A stretch of 24,592 nt of DNA from CAZDRI01 sp964508055. Lineage in GTDB: Bacteria > Pseudomonadota > Gammaproteobacteria > PS1 > Pseudothioglobaceae. Below, one piece after another: positions 8,805 to 15,702 of the stretch; within the stretch, counting starts at the first letter, position 1; each line of letters starts with the position of its first letter. The stretch lies in NCBI GenBank assembly GCA_964508055.1, contig CAZDRI010000024.1, forward strand, positions 1-24,592, read 5' to 3'. The notes under the pieces are model-generated. The model did not search any database. It had not been told where the DNA came from and was given only the letters and a program-made list of their open reading frames with translations. Both the position numbers and the translations under genes were made by a program.

Positions 8805-8893
8805 AAGTTATTAATTTAGTTATATCCTCAGATAAACAATTTAGCTAAAGATGTTGTAAAATTGCTTATTAATATATTTTTTTAACTCTGTTA
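8805..8893 (+). repeat. Degenerate copy of the MITE-like repeat, upstream of aroC
   Basis: This stretch aligns by eye with the right half of the two better repeat copies at 12278 and 18526. Shared blocks include CCTCA(g/t)A and TAAAGATGTTGTAAAAT, then an A/T-rich stretch and an ending resembling AAC(ac)TCT.TTA. The left half is not recognisable. As in the etfB-etfA copy, the right end lies directly before a start codon, here aroC at 8896. It is either an old decayed insertion or chance similarity of the AT-rich tail; the TAAAGATGTTGTAAAAT block argues against chance. Confidence 0.5.
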
Positions 8894-8895
8894 TT

Positions 8896-9960
8896 ATGTC
8901 AGGAAACACATTAGGAAAACTTTTTACTCTTACAACCGCAGGTGAAAGTCATGGCGATGCTTTAATTGGTATTATTGATGGTTGTCCGCCAAATCTTGAG
9001 ATTTCTGAAAAAGATATGCAAACTGACTTAGATTTGAGAAAGCCAGGAACTTCTAGACACACAACTCAACGCAGAGAAGATGACAAAGTAAAAATCCTCT
9101 CTGGAGTTTTTGAAGGAAAAACTACTGGAACTCCAATAGCTCTTATAATTAGCAATAAAGATCAAAGAAGTAGAGATTATGATGATATAAAAAATATTTT
9201 TCGTCCCGGACATGCTGATTATAGTTATTTCAAAAAATATGGTTTTAGAGATTATCGTGGTGGTGGGCGCTCTTCGGCACGAGAAACTGCTATTAGAGTA
9301 GCAGCTGGTGCTATAGCAAAAAAATACTTGCTTGAAAAATATAACATAACTATAAAAGGATATATGGCTCAATTAGGTGATATTAAATATAATAAATTTG
9401 ATATAAATGAAATTAACAATAATCATTTTTTCTTTCCAGACAAAGATAAAATTAAAAAACTAGAAGATTATATGGATAGCTTAAGAAAATCAGGAGATTC
9501 AATCGGTGCTAGAATAAATGTTATAGCAAAAAATGTCCCTGCTGGGTTAGGCGAGCCTATATTTGACAGGTTAGATGCGGAAATAGCCCATGCAATGATG
9601 AGTATAAATGCTGCAAAAGCTGTAGAGATAGGCGCTGGATTTAATTCTATAACCCAAAAAGGTAGTGAACATAGAGATGCCATTACCAAAAATGGTTTTC
9701 TATCTAATAATGCTGGAGGTATATTAGGAGGGATAAGTAGTGGGCAAGATATTGAAGTTAGCATTGCTTTTAAGCCTACATCAAGTTTAAGACTAGCTGT
9801 AAAAAGCATAGACATTAATAATAATGAAGTTGAGGCTATAACAAAAGGCAGGCACGACCCTTGTGTAGGCATAAGAGCTACCCCAATAGTTGAAGCTATG
9901 TTAGCCTTAATTTTAATGGACCATACCCTAAGAAATATAGCTCAAAATAGTAAAAATTAA
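8896..9960 (+). CDS. aroC: Chorismate synthase
   Basis: AroC converts EPSP to chorismate, the last step of the shikimate pathway, with reduced FMN as cofactor. The 354-residue length is normal. The three family signatures are present: GESHGDALIGIIDGCPP near residue 17, GGGRSSARETAIRVAAGAIA near 124, and GRHDPCVGIRATPIVEAM near the C-terminus. The start MSGNTLGKLFTLTTAGESHG matches the family exactly. There is no strong ribosome binding site, and the region just upstream is a decayed copy of a dispersed repeat. An AT-only hairpin follows the stop codon, so aroC is probably its own transcription unit. Confidence 0.97.
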   Translation: MSGNTLGKLFTLTTAGESHGDALIGIIDGCPPNLEISEKDMQTDLDLRKPGTSRHTTQRREDDKVKILSGVFEGKTTGTPIALIISNKDQRSRDYDDIKNIFRPGHADYSYFKKYGFRDYRGGGRSSARETAIRVAAGAIAKKYLLEKYNITIKGYMAQLGDIKYNKFDINEINNNHFFFPDKDKIKKLEDYMDSLRKSGDSIGARINVIAKNVPAGLGEPIFDRLDAEIAHAMMSINAAKAVEIGAGFNSITQKGSEHRDAITKNGFLSNNAGGILGGISSGQDIEVSIAFKPTSSLRLAVKSIDINNNEVEAITKGRHDPCVGIRATPIVEAMLALILMDHTLRNIAQNSKN

Positions 9961-9970
9961 ACACAAAAAC

Positions 9971-9998
9971 TTGAAAAATTAATATTTATATATATATT
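9971..9998 (+). promoter_or_regulatory. Candidate promoter for the exported Hsp20 gene
   Basis: TTGAAA (9971-9976) and TATATT (9993-9998) are 16 bases apart, and a start codon follows about 50 bases later. CTTGAAA also matches the -35 of heat-shock sigma32 promoters, but no CCCCAT-like -10 is present. The site overlaps a long AT palindrome, so the two readings compete. The gene also has an unusually good Shine-Dalgarno (GGAG, 10034-10042 region) compared with its neighbours. Confidence 0.4.
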
Positions 9999-10005
9999 AA
10001 TTTTT
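9974..10005 (+). terminator. AT-rich hairpin after aroC
   Basis: A perfect 12-bp inverted repeat (AAAAATTAATAT and ATATTAATTTTT) surrounds an 8-base loop, starting 14 bases after the aroC stop. The right arm ends in five T residues. It has no G-C pairs, so as a terminator it would be weak, though such AT stems do occur in AT-rich genomes. It also overlaps the candidate promoter of the next gene and could have a regulatory role there. Confidence 0.4.
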
Positions 10006-10047
10006 GATTGTAGGATAAATTTAATTTTTAATTATAGGAGAAATAAT

Positions 10048-10611
10048 ATGCGTAAAACTTATTTATTTTTTGGTTTATTATTAAGCCTTATGTTAACAAC
10101 AAATATATTTGCTGGTGAAGTTGAAATAAGACCTAATAATCAACAATACAAACAACAACCTCACAATAATTTTTTCAATGATCCTTTTTTCAATTTAAAT
10201 AGTCCATTTTGGCAAGACTTTAGAGATTACTCAAGAGATTTACGCCAAAAATTTCATTCTTTTAGAGAAAATAATAACTATTTTTCTACTAGAAGTTGGC
10301 AAAGATATGATGCAAAAAATAAACTGTATATTATTGAAATTAGTCTAAATAATCTTGAAAAAGATGACATAGATATATCTTTACACGATAATAGTATAGT
10401 TGTAAAAACTGAAGCTAATATTCAAAAAGAAACAAAAAATAAAAATAGCTATCAAAGAAGCTATAGTTCAAATTCTTTTTATCAATCTTTTTCATTACCT
10501 AAAGATGCTGATAGTGAAAATATCAAGGCAGAATATGAAGATAATGTTTTGACTATATCAATCCCAAGGGATGAAAAACTTAATAAATCTAAGAAAATAA
10601 AAATTCTTTAA
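10048..10611 (+). CDS. Exported Hsp20/alpha-crystallin family small heat shock protein
   Basis: The 187-residue protein begins with a clear Sec signal peptide: a basic MRK, a hydrophobic core and NIFA at the cleavage point near residue 22. A Gln/Asn/Phe-rich linker (about 23-80) follows. The rest (about 83-180) resembles an alpha-crystallin domain. It shows YIIEISLNNLEKDDIDISLH, SFSLPKDADSENIKAEYEDNV and the closing LTISIPRD, the A-x-x-x-N-G-V-L-type segment with YEDNVLTISIP. Most sHSPs are cytosolic ATP-independent holdases; this one is probably periplasmic. A good GGAG ribosome binding site precedes the ATG, which is uncommon in this window. It stands alone between aroC and a stretch of non-coding remnants. 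Confidence 0.88.
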   Translation: MRKTYLFFGLLLSLMLTTNIFAGEVEIRPNNQQYKQQPHNNFFNDPFFNLNSPFWQDFRDYSRDLRQKFHSFRENNNYFSTRSWQRYDAKNKLYIIEISLNNLEKDDIDISLHDNSIVVKTEANIQKETKNKNSYQRSYSSNSFYQSFSLPKDADSENIKAEYEDNVLTISIPRDEKLNKSKKIKIL

Positions 10612-10631
10612 AAATAAAGCTAAATTGTAGG

Positions 10632-10671
10632 GGCTGACACTTTTTCCTACCTTTTATAAAAGTGTCTGTCC
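10632..10671 (+). repeat. Hairpin repeat with GGGGCTGACACTTTT-type arms
   Basis: GACACTTTT and AAAAGTGTC form a 9-bp stem, extended with mismatches, around a 13-base loop beginning 20 bases after the hsp20 stop. The left arm reads GGGGCTGACACTTTTT. Sequences of this kind are often seen next to IS200-like/REP-associated transposases in other genomes (recollection, not a search). Here no transposase is nearby. It may also stop hsp20 transcripts. No direct second copy was seen in this window. Confidence 0.45.
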
Positions 10672-10691
10672 TAATGCTTGGAGGTAGATAA

Positions 10692-10787
10692 GATTGGACG
10701 GCAAATGATGTACCAAAAGATAGATAATTTTATCCAACTGACCACTATGGAATTATCATGGTTAAAATAGATAATCTTAATCTATAG
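10692..10787 (+). pseudogene. Possible remnant of an endonuclease/exonuclease/phosphatase-family gene end
   Basis: One frame reads DWTANDVPKDR, a stop, then FYPTDHYGIIMVKIDNLNL and a stop. The block PTDHYGI followed by a short beta-like end resembles the C-terminal SDH(F/Y)-x-V motif of the EEP (DNase I/sphingomyelinase-like) fold. The fragment has an internal stop and no start or N-terminal domain, so if the match is real it is a dead remnant. The whole 308-base stretch from 10612 to 10919 otherwise contains only the hairpin before it and A/T-rich sequence. This is a weak call from one motif. Confidence 0.25.
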
Positions 10788-10919
10788 ATATTTAACTCTG
10801 ATTTTAGACCAACTAAGAACATCACTAAATCAGATAATAAATGATTGAAAATATTGAAAGGAAAAAACTATAAGCTGTTTTTGTTTAATTCATAATCACA
10901 CAAACTTTTATAAAAATCT

Positions 10920-11429
10920 TCAGTTATTAAATTTATCCTCAGGATATTTTTTAGCTAATTTCTCTGGAATCTCTCCTCTGCCAGAATTAAACATTGCACC
11001 AGAAATTACGACAAAAGCAATTAAAATTACAATAAATGTTGGAGCTATAGCTATTCTTAAAAAAACTGTGTTTATAATATCTGCCATATTTGTATCACTA
11101 TTTAAACTTATTAATTGTCCTATTAAAACAATTGAAATACTAACTCCATAAGCTATCAATACTGGCTTATACCAATTTAGTGACCATCTCCAATGAATAT
11201 ATAAATAATAACTATTTTTAGTAGCAAATACTTTATTAGTCTTATAGTAAGTATAAAAAATTATTGCAAGTGATATCAAAATTGGTATAGCTAAAGCATA
11301 CTGACTATCGCCAAATTTCATTATTGCCACTGGTATAAAAAGATGAACTACAATAGCATTAAAAGTAAATACCTCATGAGCTATTCTGGCTTTTTTCTTT
11401 TCTTGATTTGTAGCATTTGTTTTTAGCAT
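10920..11429 (-). CDS. Multi-pass membrane protein, unknown function
   Basis: The 169-residue protein has four likely membrane segments at about residues 22-38, 45-62, 88-108 and 124-146. A basic N-terminus (QEKKKARIAHEVF) and an aromatic loop (YYLYIHWRWSLNWYKP, about 74-89) between segments 2 and 3 stand out. The C-terminus is a short charged tail (GRGEIPEKLAKKYPEDKFNN). Two histidines (H18, H29) near the first segment and H79 in the loop could be ligands, but I see no defined cofactor motif. I do not recognise the family. It is divergent from etfB, with about 98 bases between the two start codons, and stands alone on its strand. Confidence 0.75.
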   Translation of the reverse strand: MLKTNATNQEKKKARIAHEVFTFNAIVVHLFIPVAIMKFGDSQYALAIPILISLAIIFYTYYKTNKVFATKNSYYLYIHWRWSLNWYKPVLIAYGVSISIVLIGQLISLNSDTNMADIINTVFLRIAIAPTFIVILIAFVVISGAMFNSGRGEIPEKLAKKYPEDKFNN

Positions 11430-11471
11430 TTGTTTATTTATTGTTTAATTATGTTAATGCTAATATTATGC

Positions 11472-11500
11472 TTGATTATTAATATTACATTATGTATAAA
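11472..11500 (+). promoter_or_regulatory. Sigma70-type promoter for etfB
   Basis: TTGATT (11472-11477) and TATAAA (11495-11500) are separated by 17 bases, and the etfB ATG lies 28 bases past the -10. The match is good for this AT-rich background, and the position in a divergent intergenic gap fits. It probably drives etfB and etfA together, reading through the repeat between them. Confidence 0.6.
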
Positions 11501-11527
11501 TCATATTTTTTACAAAATGATTAAGTA

Positions 11528-12277
11528 ATGAAAGTATTAGTTGGGGTAAAAAGGGTTATTGACTTTAATGTAAAAATAAGAGTTAAAGCTGATAATAGTG
11601 GGGTAGAGACTAATAATGTAAGAACATCAATAAATCCTTTTGATGAAATTGCTGTTGAAGAAGCAATAAGAATGAAAGAAAAAGGTATAGTTGATGAGGT
11701 TATAGCAGTATCTGTTGGTGATATAAAATCAAAAGAAACTATATTGCATTCATTAGCTTTAGGCGCTGATAGAGGCTTACTAATTGAGACAGATGAAAAT
11801 ATAAGACCTCTTGGTATTGCAAAAATACTAAAACAAGTAGTAGAAAAAGAACAAGTTGAAATAGTTTTATTAGGTAAACAAGCTATTGATGATGATTCTA
11901 ATCAAACTGGACAAATGCTGGCAGCTCTTCTTAATTGGTCACAAGGCACATTTGCTTCAAAAATTGAAATTGATGGTAATACCATAACTTTAGACCGTGA
12001 AGTTGATAGTGGTAAAGAAACAATTAAAATAGAACTACCTACTGTAATTACCACTGATTTAAGGCTAAATGAACCAAGATTTGCTAAATTGCCTAATATT
12101 ATTAAATCAAAGAAAAAACCATTAGATACAATTAAAGTAGCAGAACTAGATATTGATGTTTCATCTAAGCTAAAAACTATAAAAATAACTCCTCCTAGTG
12201 AAAGAAATCCAGGAATTATTGTGTCTGGGGTAGATGAATTAATTGATAAACTAAAAAACGAAGTGAAGATAATATAA
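11528..12277 (+). CDS. etfB: Electron transfer flavoprotein beta subunit
   Basis: EtfB and EtfA form the FAD/AMP heterodimer that carries electrons from acyl-CoA and related dehydrogenases to ETF:quinone oxidoreductase. The 249-residue length is typical. It starts MKVLVGVKRVIDFNVKIRVK, followed by INPFDEIAVEEAIRMKEKG near residue 37 and LALGADRG near residue 77. LGKQAIDDDSNQTGQMLAAL (about residues 117-136) is the AMP-binding family motif, and LPTVITTDLRLNEPRF the conserved ETF beta signature. The stop codon is immediately followed by the left end of a MITE-like repeat, and etfA follows that. No dehydrogenase or ETF-QO is in the window. Confidence 0.96.
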   Translation: MKVLVGVKRVIDFNVKIRVKADNSGVETNNVRTSINPFDEIAVEEAIRMKEKGIVDEVIAVSVGDIKSKETILHSLALGADRGLLIETDENIRPLGIAKILKQVVEKEQVEIVLLGKQAIDDDSNQTGQMLAALLNWSQGTFASKIEIDGNTITLDREVDSGKETIKIELPTVITTDLRLNEPRFAKLPNIIKSKKKPLDTIKVAELDIDVSSKLKTIKITPPSERNPGIIVSGVDELIDKLKNEVKII

Positions 12278-12430
12278 TAAGACTATTGCAAAAAAGCTTA
12301 TTGGGGATGGAGTTTGAGGAAGGTGAGGAACATTGTTGCAATAACTTATTGGTTTTGCTCCCCTTCCTCATACAAATAACTTGGGTAAAGATGTTGTAAA
12401 ATGTGCTTTTTACATTTTGCAACACTCTTA
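12278..12430 (+). repeat. MITE-like repeat, copy 1, between etfB and etfA
   Basis: The 153-bp element begins directly after the etfB stop and ends two bases before the etfA ATG. Its ends are near-inverted: TAAGACTATTGCAAAA on the left and the complement of TAAGAGTGTTGCAAAA on the right. Inside are two hairpins. One has arms TGAGGAAGGTGAG and CTCCCCTTCCTCA (12315-12327, 12358-12370). The other has arms GTTGTAAAATGT and ACATTTTGCAAC near the right end. TA dinucleotides flank both ends, compatible with TA target duplication. The termini recall IS5-family ends such as GAGACCTTTGCAAAA (from memory). It has no coding capacity. It is about 90% identical by eye to copy 2. Confidence 0.8.
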
Positions 12431-12432
12431 TA

Positions 12433-13362
12433 ATGAATATTTTAGTAATTGCAGAGCATAATAATAATGAATTAAACTCAGCAACTCTTAACACCTTAGC
12501 AGCAGCTAAACAATTAAATGGAAATATTGATACTTTAATTGCTGGACATAATTGTCAAAGTATTGCTGATAGCGTTAGCAAAATTAAAGAAATTAATAAG
12601 GTTATAGTAGTTGATGATGAGATTTATGCTCATCATATGGCTGAAAATACAACTAATTTAGTAATAAAACTTGCTGAAGGGTATGACTACATACTTACTA
12701 ACGCTTCAACATTTGGTAAAAACTTTATGCCTAGAGTGGCTGCTTTATTAAATGTGGCTCAAATATCAGATGTTATCACTATTAAAAGTCCTGATACATT
12801 CATAAGACCAATATATGCAGGTAATGCCTTAGAGACTGTCCAAAGCTCTGATAGCATAAAATTATTAACAATTAGAAGTACCTCTTTTAAACCTTTAACA
12901 ATTACAGATGCAAATGTAGAAAAAATAACTTTTGAAAAAGCTGATAATTTTAGCAAAAGTAGTTATGTAAGAGAAAAAAGCACTAAATCAGAATTGCCAG
13001 AATTAACAAGAGCAAAAATAATTGTATCAGGTGGTAGAGGTCTAGCTAGTAAAGAGAATTTTTCTATAATTAAAAGTCTTGCTAAAAAACTAAATGCTGC
13101 AGTAGGAGCATCTCGTACTGCTGTTGATGCCGGCTTTGCACCAAATGATTTCCAAATAGGTCAAACTGGAAAAATTGTTGCCCCCGATTTATATATTGCT
13201 GTTGGTATATCAGGTGCTATTCAGCATTTAGCTGGTATGAAAGAAAGTAAAACTATTGTTGCTATAAATAATGATGAAGATGCCCCTATATTTAATGTTG
13301 CGGATTATGGAATAGTGGATGATTTATTTAGTGTAGTTCCAGAATTAGAGGCAAAACTTTAA
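12433..13362 (+). CDS. etfA: Electron transfer flavoprotein alpha subunit
   Basis: This is the alpha partner of EtfB, binding FAD in its C-terminal domain. I start it at ATG 12433, giving 309 residues beginning MNILVIAEHNNNELNSATL, the standard EtfA N-terminus. An in-frame ATG 10 codons upstream lies inside the MITE-like repeat and is rejected. The FAD domain shows SGGRGLASKENF near residue 199, VGASRTAVDAGFAPNDFQIG, QTGKIVAPDLYIAVGISGAI, and IVAINNDEDAPIFNVADYGI near the end. The insertion of a 153-bp repeat right before the ATG leaves no native leader, so translation relies on repeat sequence or on coupling to etfB across 155 bases. Confidence 0.96.
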   Translation: MNILVIAEHNNNELNSATLNTLAAAKQLNGNIDTLIAGHNCQSIADSVSKIKEINKVIVVDDEIYAHHMAENTTNLVIKLAEGYDYILTNASTFGKNFMPRVAALLNVAQISDVITIKSPDTFIRPIYAGNALETVQSSDSIKLLTIRSTSFKPLTITDANVEKITFEKADNFSKSSYVREKSTKSELPELTRAKIIVSGGRGLASKENFSIIKSLAKKLNAAVGASRTAVDAGFAPNDFQIGQTGKIVAPDLYIAVGISGAIQHLAGMKESKTIVAINNDEDAPIFNVADYGIVDDLFSVVPELEAKL

Positions 13363-13472
13363 ATTATTTTATAAATACAGTAAATAAAAACCTCTGTGTT
13401 AGATAAAATAATGTTAAGCATTAATATTTTAGTTAAAATGCTGATTAATTTTTATAACTTATTTTGTTTATT

Positions 13473-14090
13473 ATGAAGAGCGAAAAAAAAATACTTTGGA
13501 ACTTATTTCACCCTGCTATTGAATCATCAATTGGAAGTAAAGTTTTATTAGATGAAGTAATATCTCTTGAAAATGTTATGTTAGTTAATCATTACGAAGA
13601 ATATCCTGATATGAATATATATATTAAAGGAGAGCAATCAAGATTAATTGATTATGATTTAATAGTATTTCAATTTCCTCTTTGCTGGTATTCTGTTCCT
13701 GCTCTTATGAAAAAATGGATGGATGAAGTTTTAGAAAGAGGGTTTGCATACCCACCAAAAGAAGGTAGAGCTCTACATGGTAAAAGTTGGCTATCAGTGC
13801 TTACTACTGCTGGACCTGAATGGTCATACCAATCTGGTAGTTATAATAATTTCTCAATTTCTGAGTTATTAAAACCATTACAACAAACTGCTTATATGTG
13901 TGGTATGAAATGGGTAAAACCATTTGTAGTATATAATGTGCTTCCTAAAGAAAATATTTCTGCCATAAAAGATATTGAACTAAAAAATAAAGCATTAGAA
14001 TTGAGAAATTTCATTGAAAATTATAATTTGAAAACAAGCATTAAGACTTTAGGTCCTACTATATCTCCATATTTTTTAGATGTAGATTAA
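13473..14090 (+). CDS. NAD(P)H:quinone oxidoreductase, KefF/MdaB-like flavodoxin fold
   Basis: The 205-residue reading starts at ATG 13473 (MKSEKKILWNLFHPAIESS). A TTG three codons upstream is possible but less likely. FQFPLCWYSVPALMKKWMDE (about residues 70-89) is the signature of the NQO1/KefF/MdaB flavodoxin-like quinone reductases, followed by VLERGFAYP and GKSWLSVLTTAGPEWSY. These FMN/FAD enzymes reduce quinones by two electrons using NAD(P)H, protecting against oxidative or electrophile stress, and KefF also activates a glutathione-gated K+ channel. No kef channel gene is nearby. Its promoter is not obvious. Transcription may be separate from etfA, which ends 110 bases upstream. Confidence 0.85.
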   Translation: MKSEKKILWNLFHPAIESSIGSKVLLDEVISLENVMLVNHYEEYPDMNIYIKGEQSRLIDYDLIVFQFPLCWYSVPALMKKWMDEVLERGFAYPPKEGRALHGKSWLSVLTTAGPEWSYQSGSYNNFSISELLKPLQQTAYMCGMKWVKPFVVYNVLPKENISAIKDIELKNKALELRNFIENYNLKTSIKTLGPTISPYFLDVD

Positions 14091-14101
14091 GTTAATTTTA
14101 A

Positions 14102-15028
14102 CTAATATAGTTTTTCTAATTTATAAGCATTTATAAAATCTTTAATAAAAACTGGGTTTTTACCTGGTAGCTGTACTTGAATTAACTTTATAATTCCTTT
14201 TTTGGTTGCAATATCAACTCCATTTTTATCTTGGCTCAAAATTGTTCCTGGTTTTTCATTGCTATCTTTATTTATAACTTTAGATTTTATGATTTTTAAT
14301 ATTACTTTTTTAATCTTAGTTGTATCAGCATAAGTTTGTGCTATGGGATATGGATTAAAAGACCTTATCATACAATCTATATCAACAGCAGATTTATGCC
14401 AATCAACCCATGATTCTTGTTTTGATATTTTATTAGCATAGCTTAATCCTTTTTCTGCTTGAGCTCTTGGGGTTATATTATCAATGTTATTAACAACTTC
14501 TATTATAGCCTTAGCACTAGGTTTAACTAATTTTTTACTTAAAGTATAACTTGTGTCATCACTACTGATTTTTATTTCTTTTTCATACAATATAGCTCCA
14601 CTATCTAAACCTTCTTCCATTTGTAAAATTGAAACTGCTGTTTTTTTATCATTATTTAAAATTGCTCGTTGAATTGGAGCTGCACCTCTCCAACGAGGTA
14701 AAATTGATGGATGGATATTTAAAGCACCATATTTATATATTGATAAAATTTCTTTTTTTAAAATCTGGCCATAGGCTATAAGCACAATGGCATCAGCATT
14801 AATTTTTTTTAATTTATTAATGTTTTCAGGATTATTAACATTTATAGGGTCTAATATTTTTAACCCTCTACTTAGAGCATATTCCTTAGTGGCACAAGGA
14901 GTTAGTTTTCTGCCTCTACCTTTTTTACTATCAGGATGACAACATAATGCTAATACATTGAGTTTATTAATTAATATTTCAAGTATATCTCTTGCAAGCT
15001 CAGTACTCCCAAAAAAAACTATATTCAT
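14102..15028 (-). CDS. fmt: Methionyl-tRNA formyltransferase
   Basis: Fmt formylates Met on initiator tRNA with 10-formyl-THF, the substrate for initiation with the fMet tRNA and IF-2 also encoded in this window. The 308-residue length is typical. The start MNIVFFGSTELARDILEIL is the family N-terminus. LNIHPSILPRWRGAAPIQRA (residues 104-123) and the following LDSGAILYEKEI (near 147) are diagnostic of the formyltransferase domain. The C-terminal domain is present. It is the last gene of a minus-strand run; its ATG overlaps the stop of the lipoprotein gene by one base (TAATG), indicating translational coupling. def, its frequent partner, is not here. Confidence 0.96.
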   Translation of the reverse strand: MNIVFFGSTELARDILEILINKLNVLALCCHPDSKKGRGRKLTPCATKEYALSRGLKILDPINVNNPENINKLKKINADAIVLIAYGQILKKEILSIYKYGALNIHPSILPRWRGAAPIQRAILNNDKKTAVSILQMEEGLDSGAILYEKEIKISSDDTSYTLSKKLVKPSAKAIIEVVNNIDNITPRAQAEKGLSYANKISKQESWVDWHKSAVDIDCMIRSFNPYPIAQTYADTTKIKKVILKIIKSKVINKDSNEKPGTILSQDKNGVDIATKKGIIKLIQVQLPGKNPVFIKDFINAYKLEKLY

Positions 15029-15702
15029 TATACTGGCAGCAATAGCCCTGAAGCTATATTAACAACAATATCTCTAAAACTTCTACCAGTAGAATCTCTT
15101 AAAACTTTAGCCATTATGTCTTGTTGAGAGATTAGCTTACCAAATAAGCGTTCAAAACTTAAATTAATGCCTTTTTCTTCATCAGTTGAGTTACTTAATA
15201 AAAACAATTTTCCATTTTGTGCTTTATTATTATTGAGTTTCCAATTAATAATCTCAAAATTTCTTGCTGAATTATAAAATTTTTGCGGATGCAAAACATC
15301 AGTAATAATAAAAGATGTCTTATTATTATAAACATCTAAAAGCATGCTTACCATACCATAAATAAGAGCAAAGACTCTATCACCTTTATACTCATCTTTA
15401 AAAGCAAGATAAATACTATCTAAACTCCTAGTGTTGTTCGTAAGGGCATTATTTTTTAGATTTTTTGGGTCAGTAAAAATAATACTACTAATTGTTTTTA
15501 AGTCATGAATATTTTTTTTAAGCTCATTTGGATTTCTTAAATAAAGTTTATGCATTAAGTTTTTTATTTGAGTTAGACTTTGTTGTTGGTGCACTTCAGT
15601 TACATCATCAATACTATTTTTTAGAAAATAGCTACTTTCATTTTTGTTATAGCCACAAGCATATAAAAATATAGGTAGCAATAAAACTGCTACTATTTTC
15701 AT
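15028..15702 (-). CDS. Predicted lipoprotein of unknown function
   Basis: The 224-residue protein has a lipoprotein signal: basic MK, hydrophobic core, then LPIFLYAC with the lipid-accepting Cys at residue 16. After it comes a Ser/Asn-rich stretch. The mature part is mostly helical, with a hydrophobic patch near residues 95-115 (RVFALIYGMVSMLLDVY) that may be buried or associate with a membrane. I do not recognise a family. It overlaps argH by four bases (ATGA) and fmt by one base, so it is translated as part of the argH operon. A link to envelope function is likely only from the lipobox. Confidence 0.75.
   Translation of the reverse strand: MKIVAVLLLPIFLYACGYNKNESSYFLKNSIDDVTEVHQQQSLTQIKNLMHKLYLRNPNELKKNIHDLKTISSIIFTDPKNLKNNALTNNTRSLDSIYLAFKDEYKGDRVFALIYGMVSMLLDVYNNKTSFIITDVLHPQKFYNSARNFEIINWKLNNNKAQNGKLFLLSNSTDEEKGINLSFERLFGKLISQQDIMAKVLRDSTGRSFRDIVVNIASGLLLPV

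Noticed and set aside
9028..9872. Two minus-strand frames inside aroC
   Set aside because: They are shadows of a clearly coding gene with all chorismate synthase signatures.
12403..12432. Upstream start for etfA
   Set aside because: These 10 codons lie inside the repeat; the family N-terminus begins at 12433.
12216..12494. Minus-strand frame of 92 codons over the etfB-etfA junction
   Set aside because: It is mostly the complement of the MITE-like repeat plus the ends of both etf genes, with no support as a gene.
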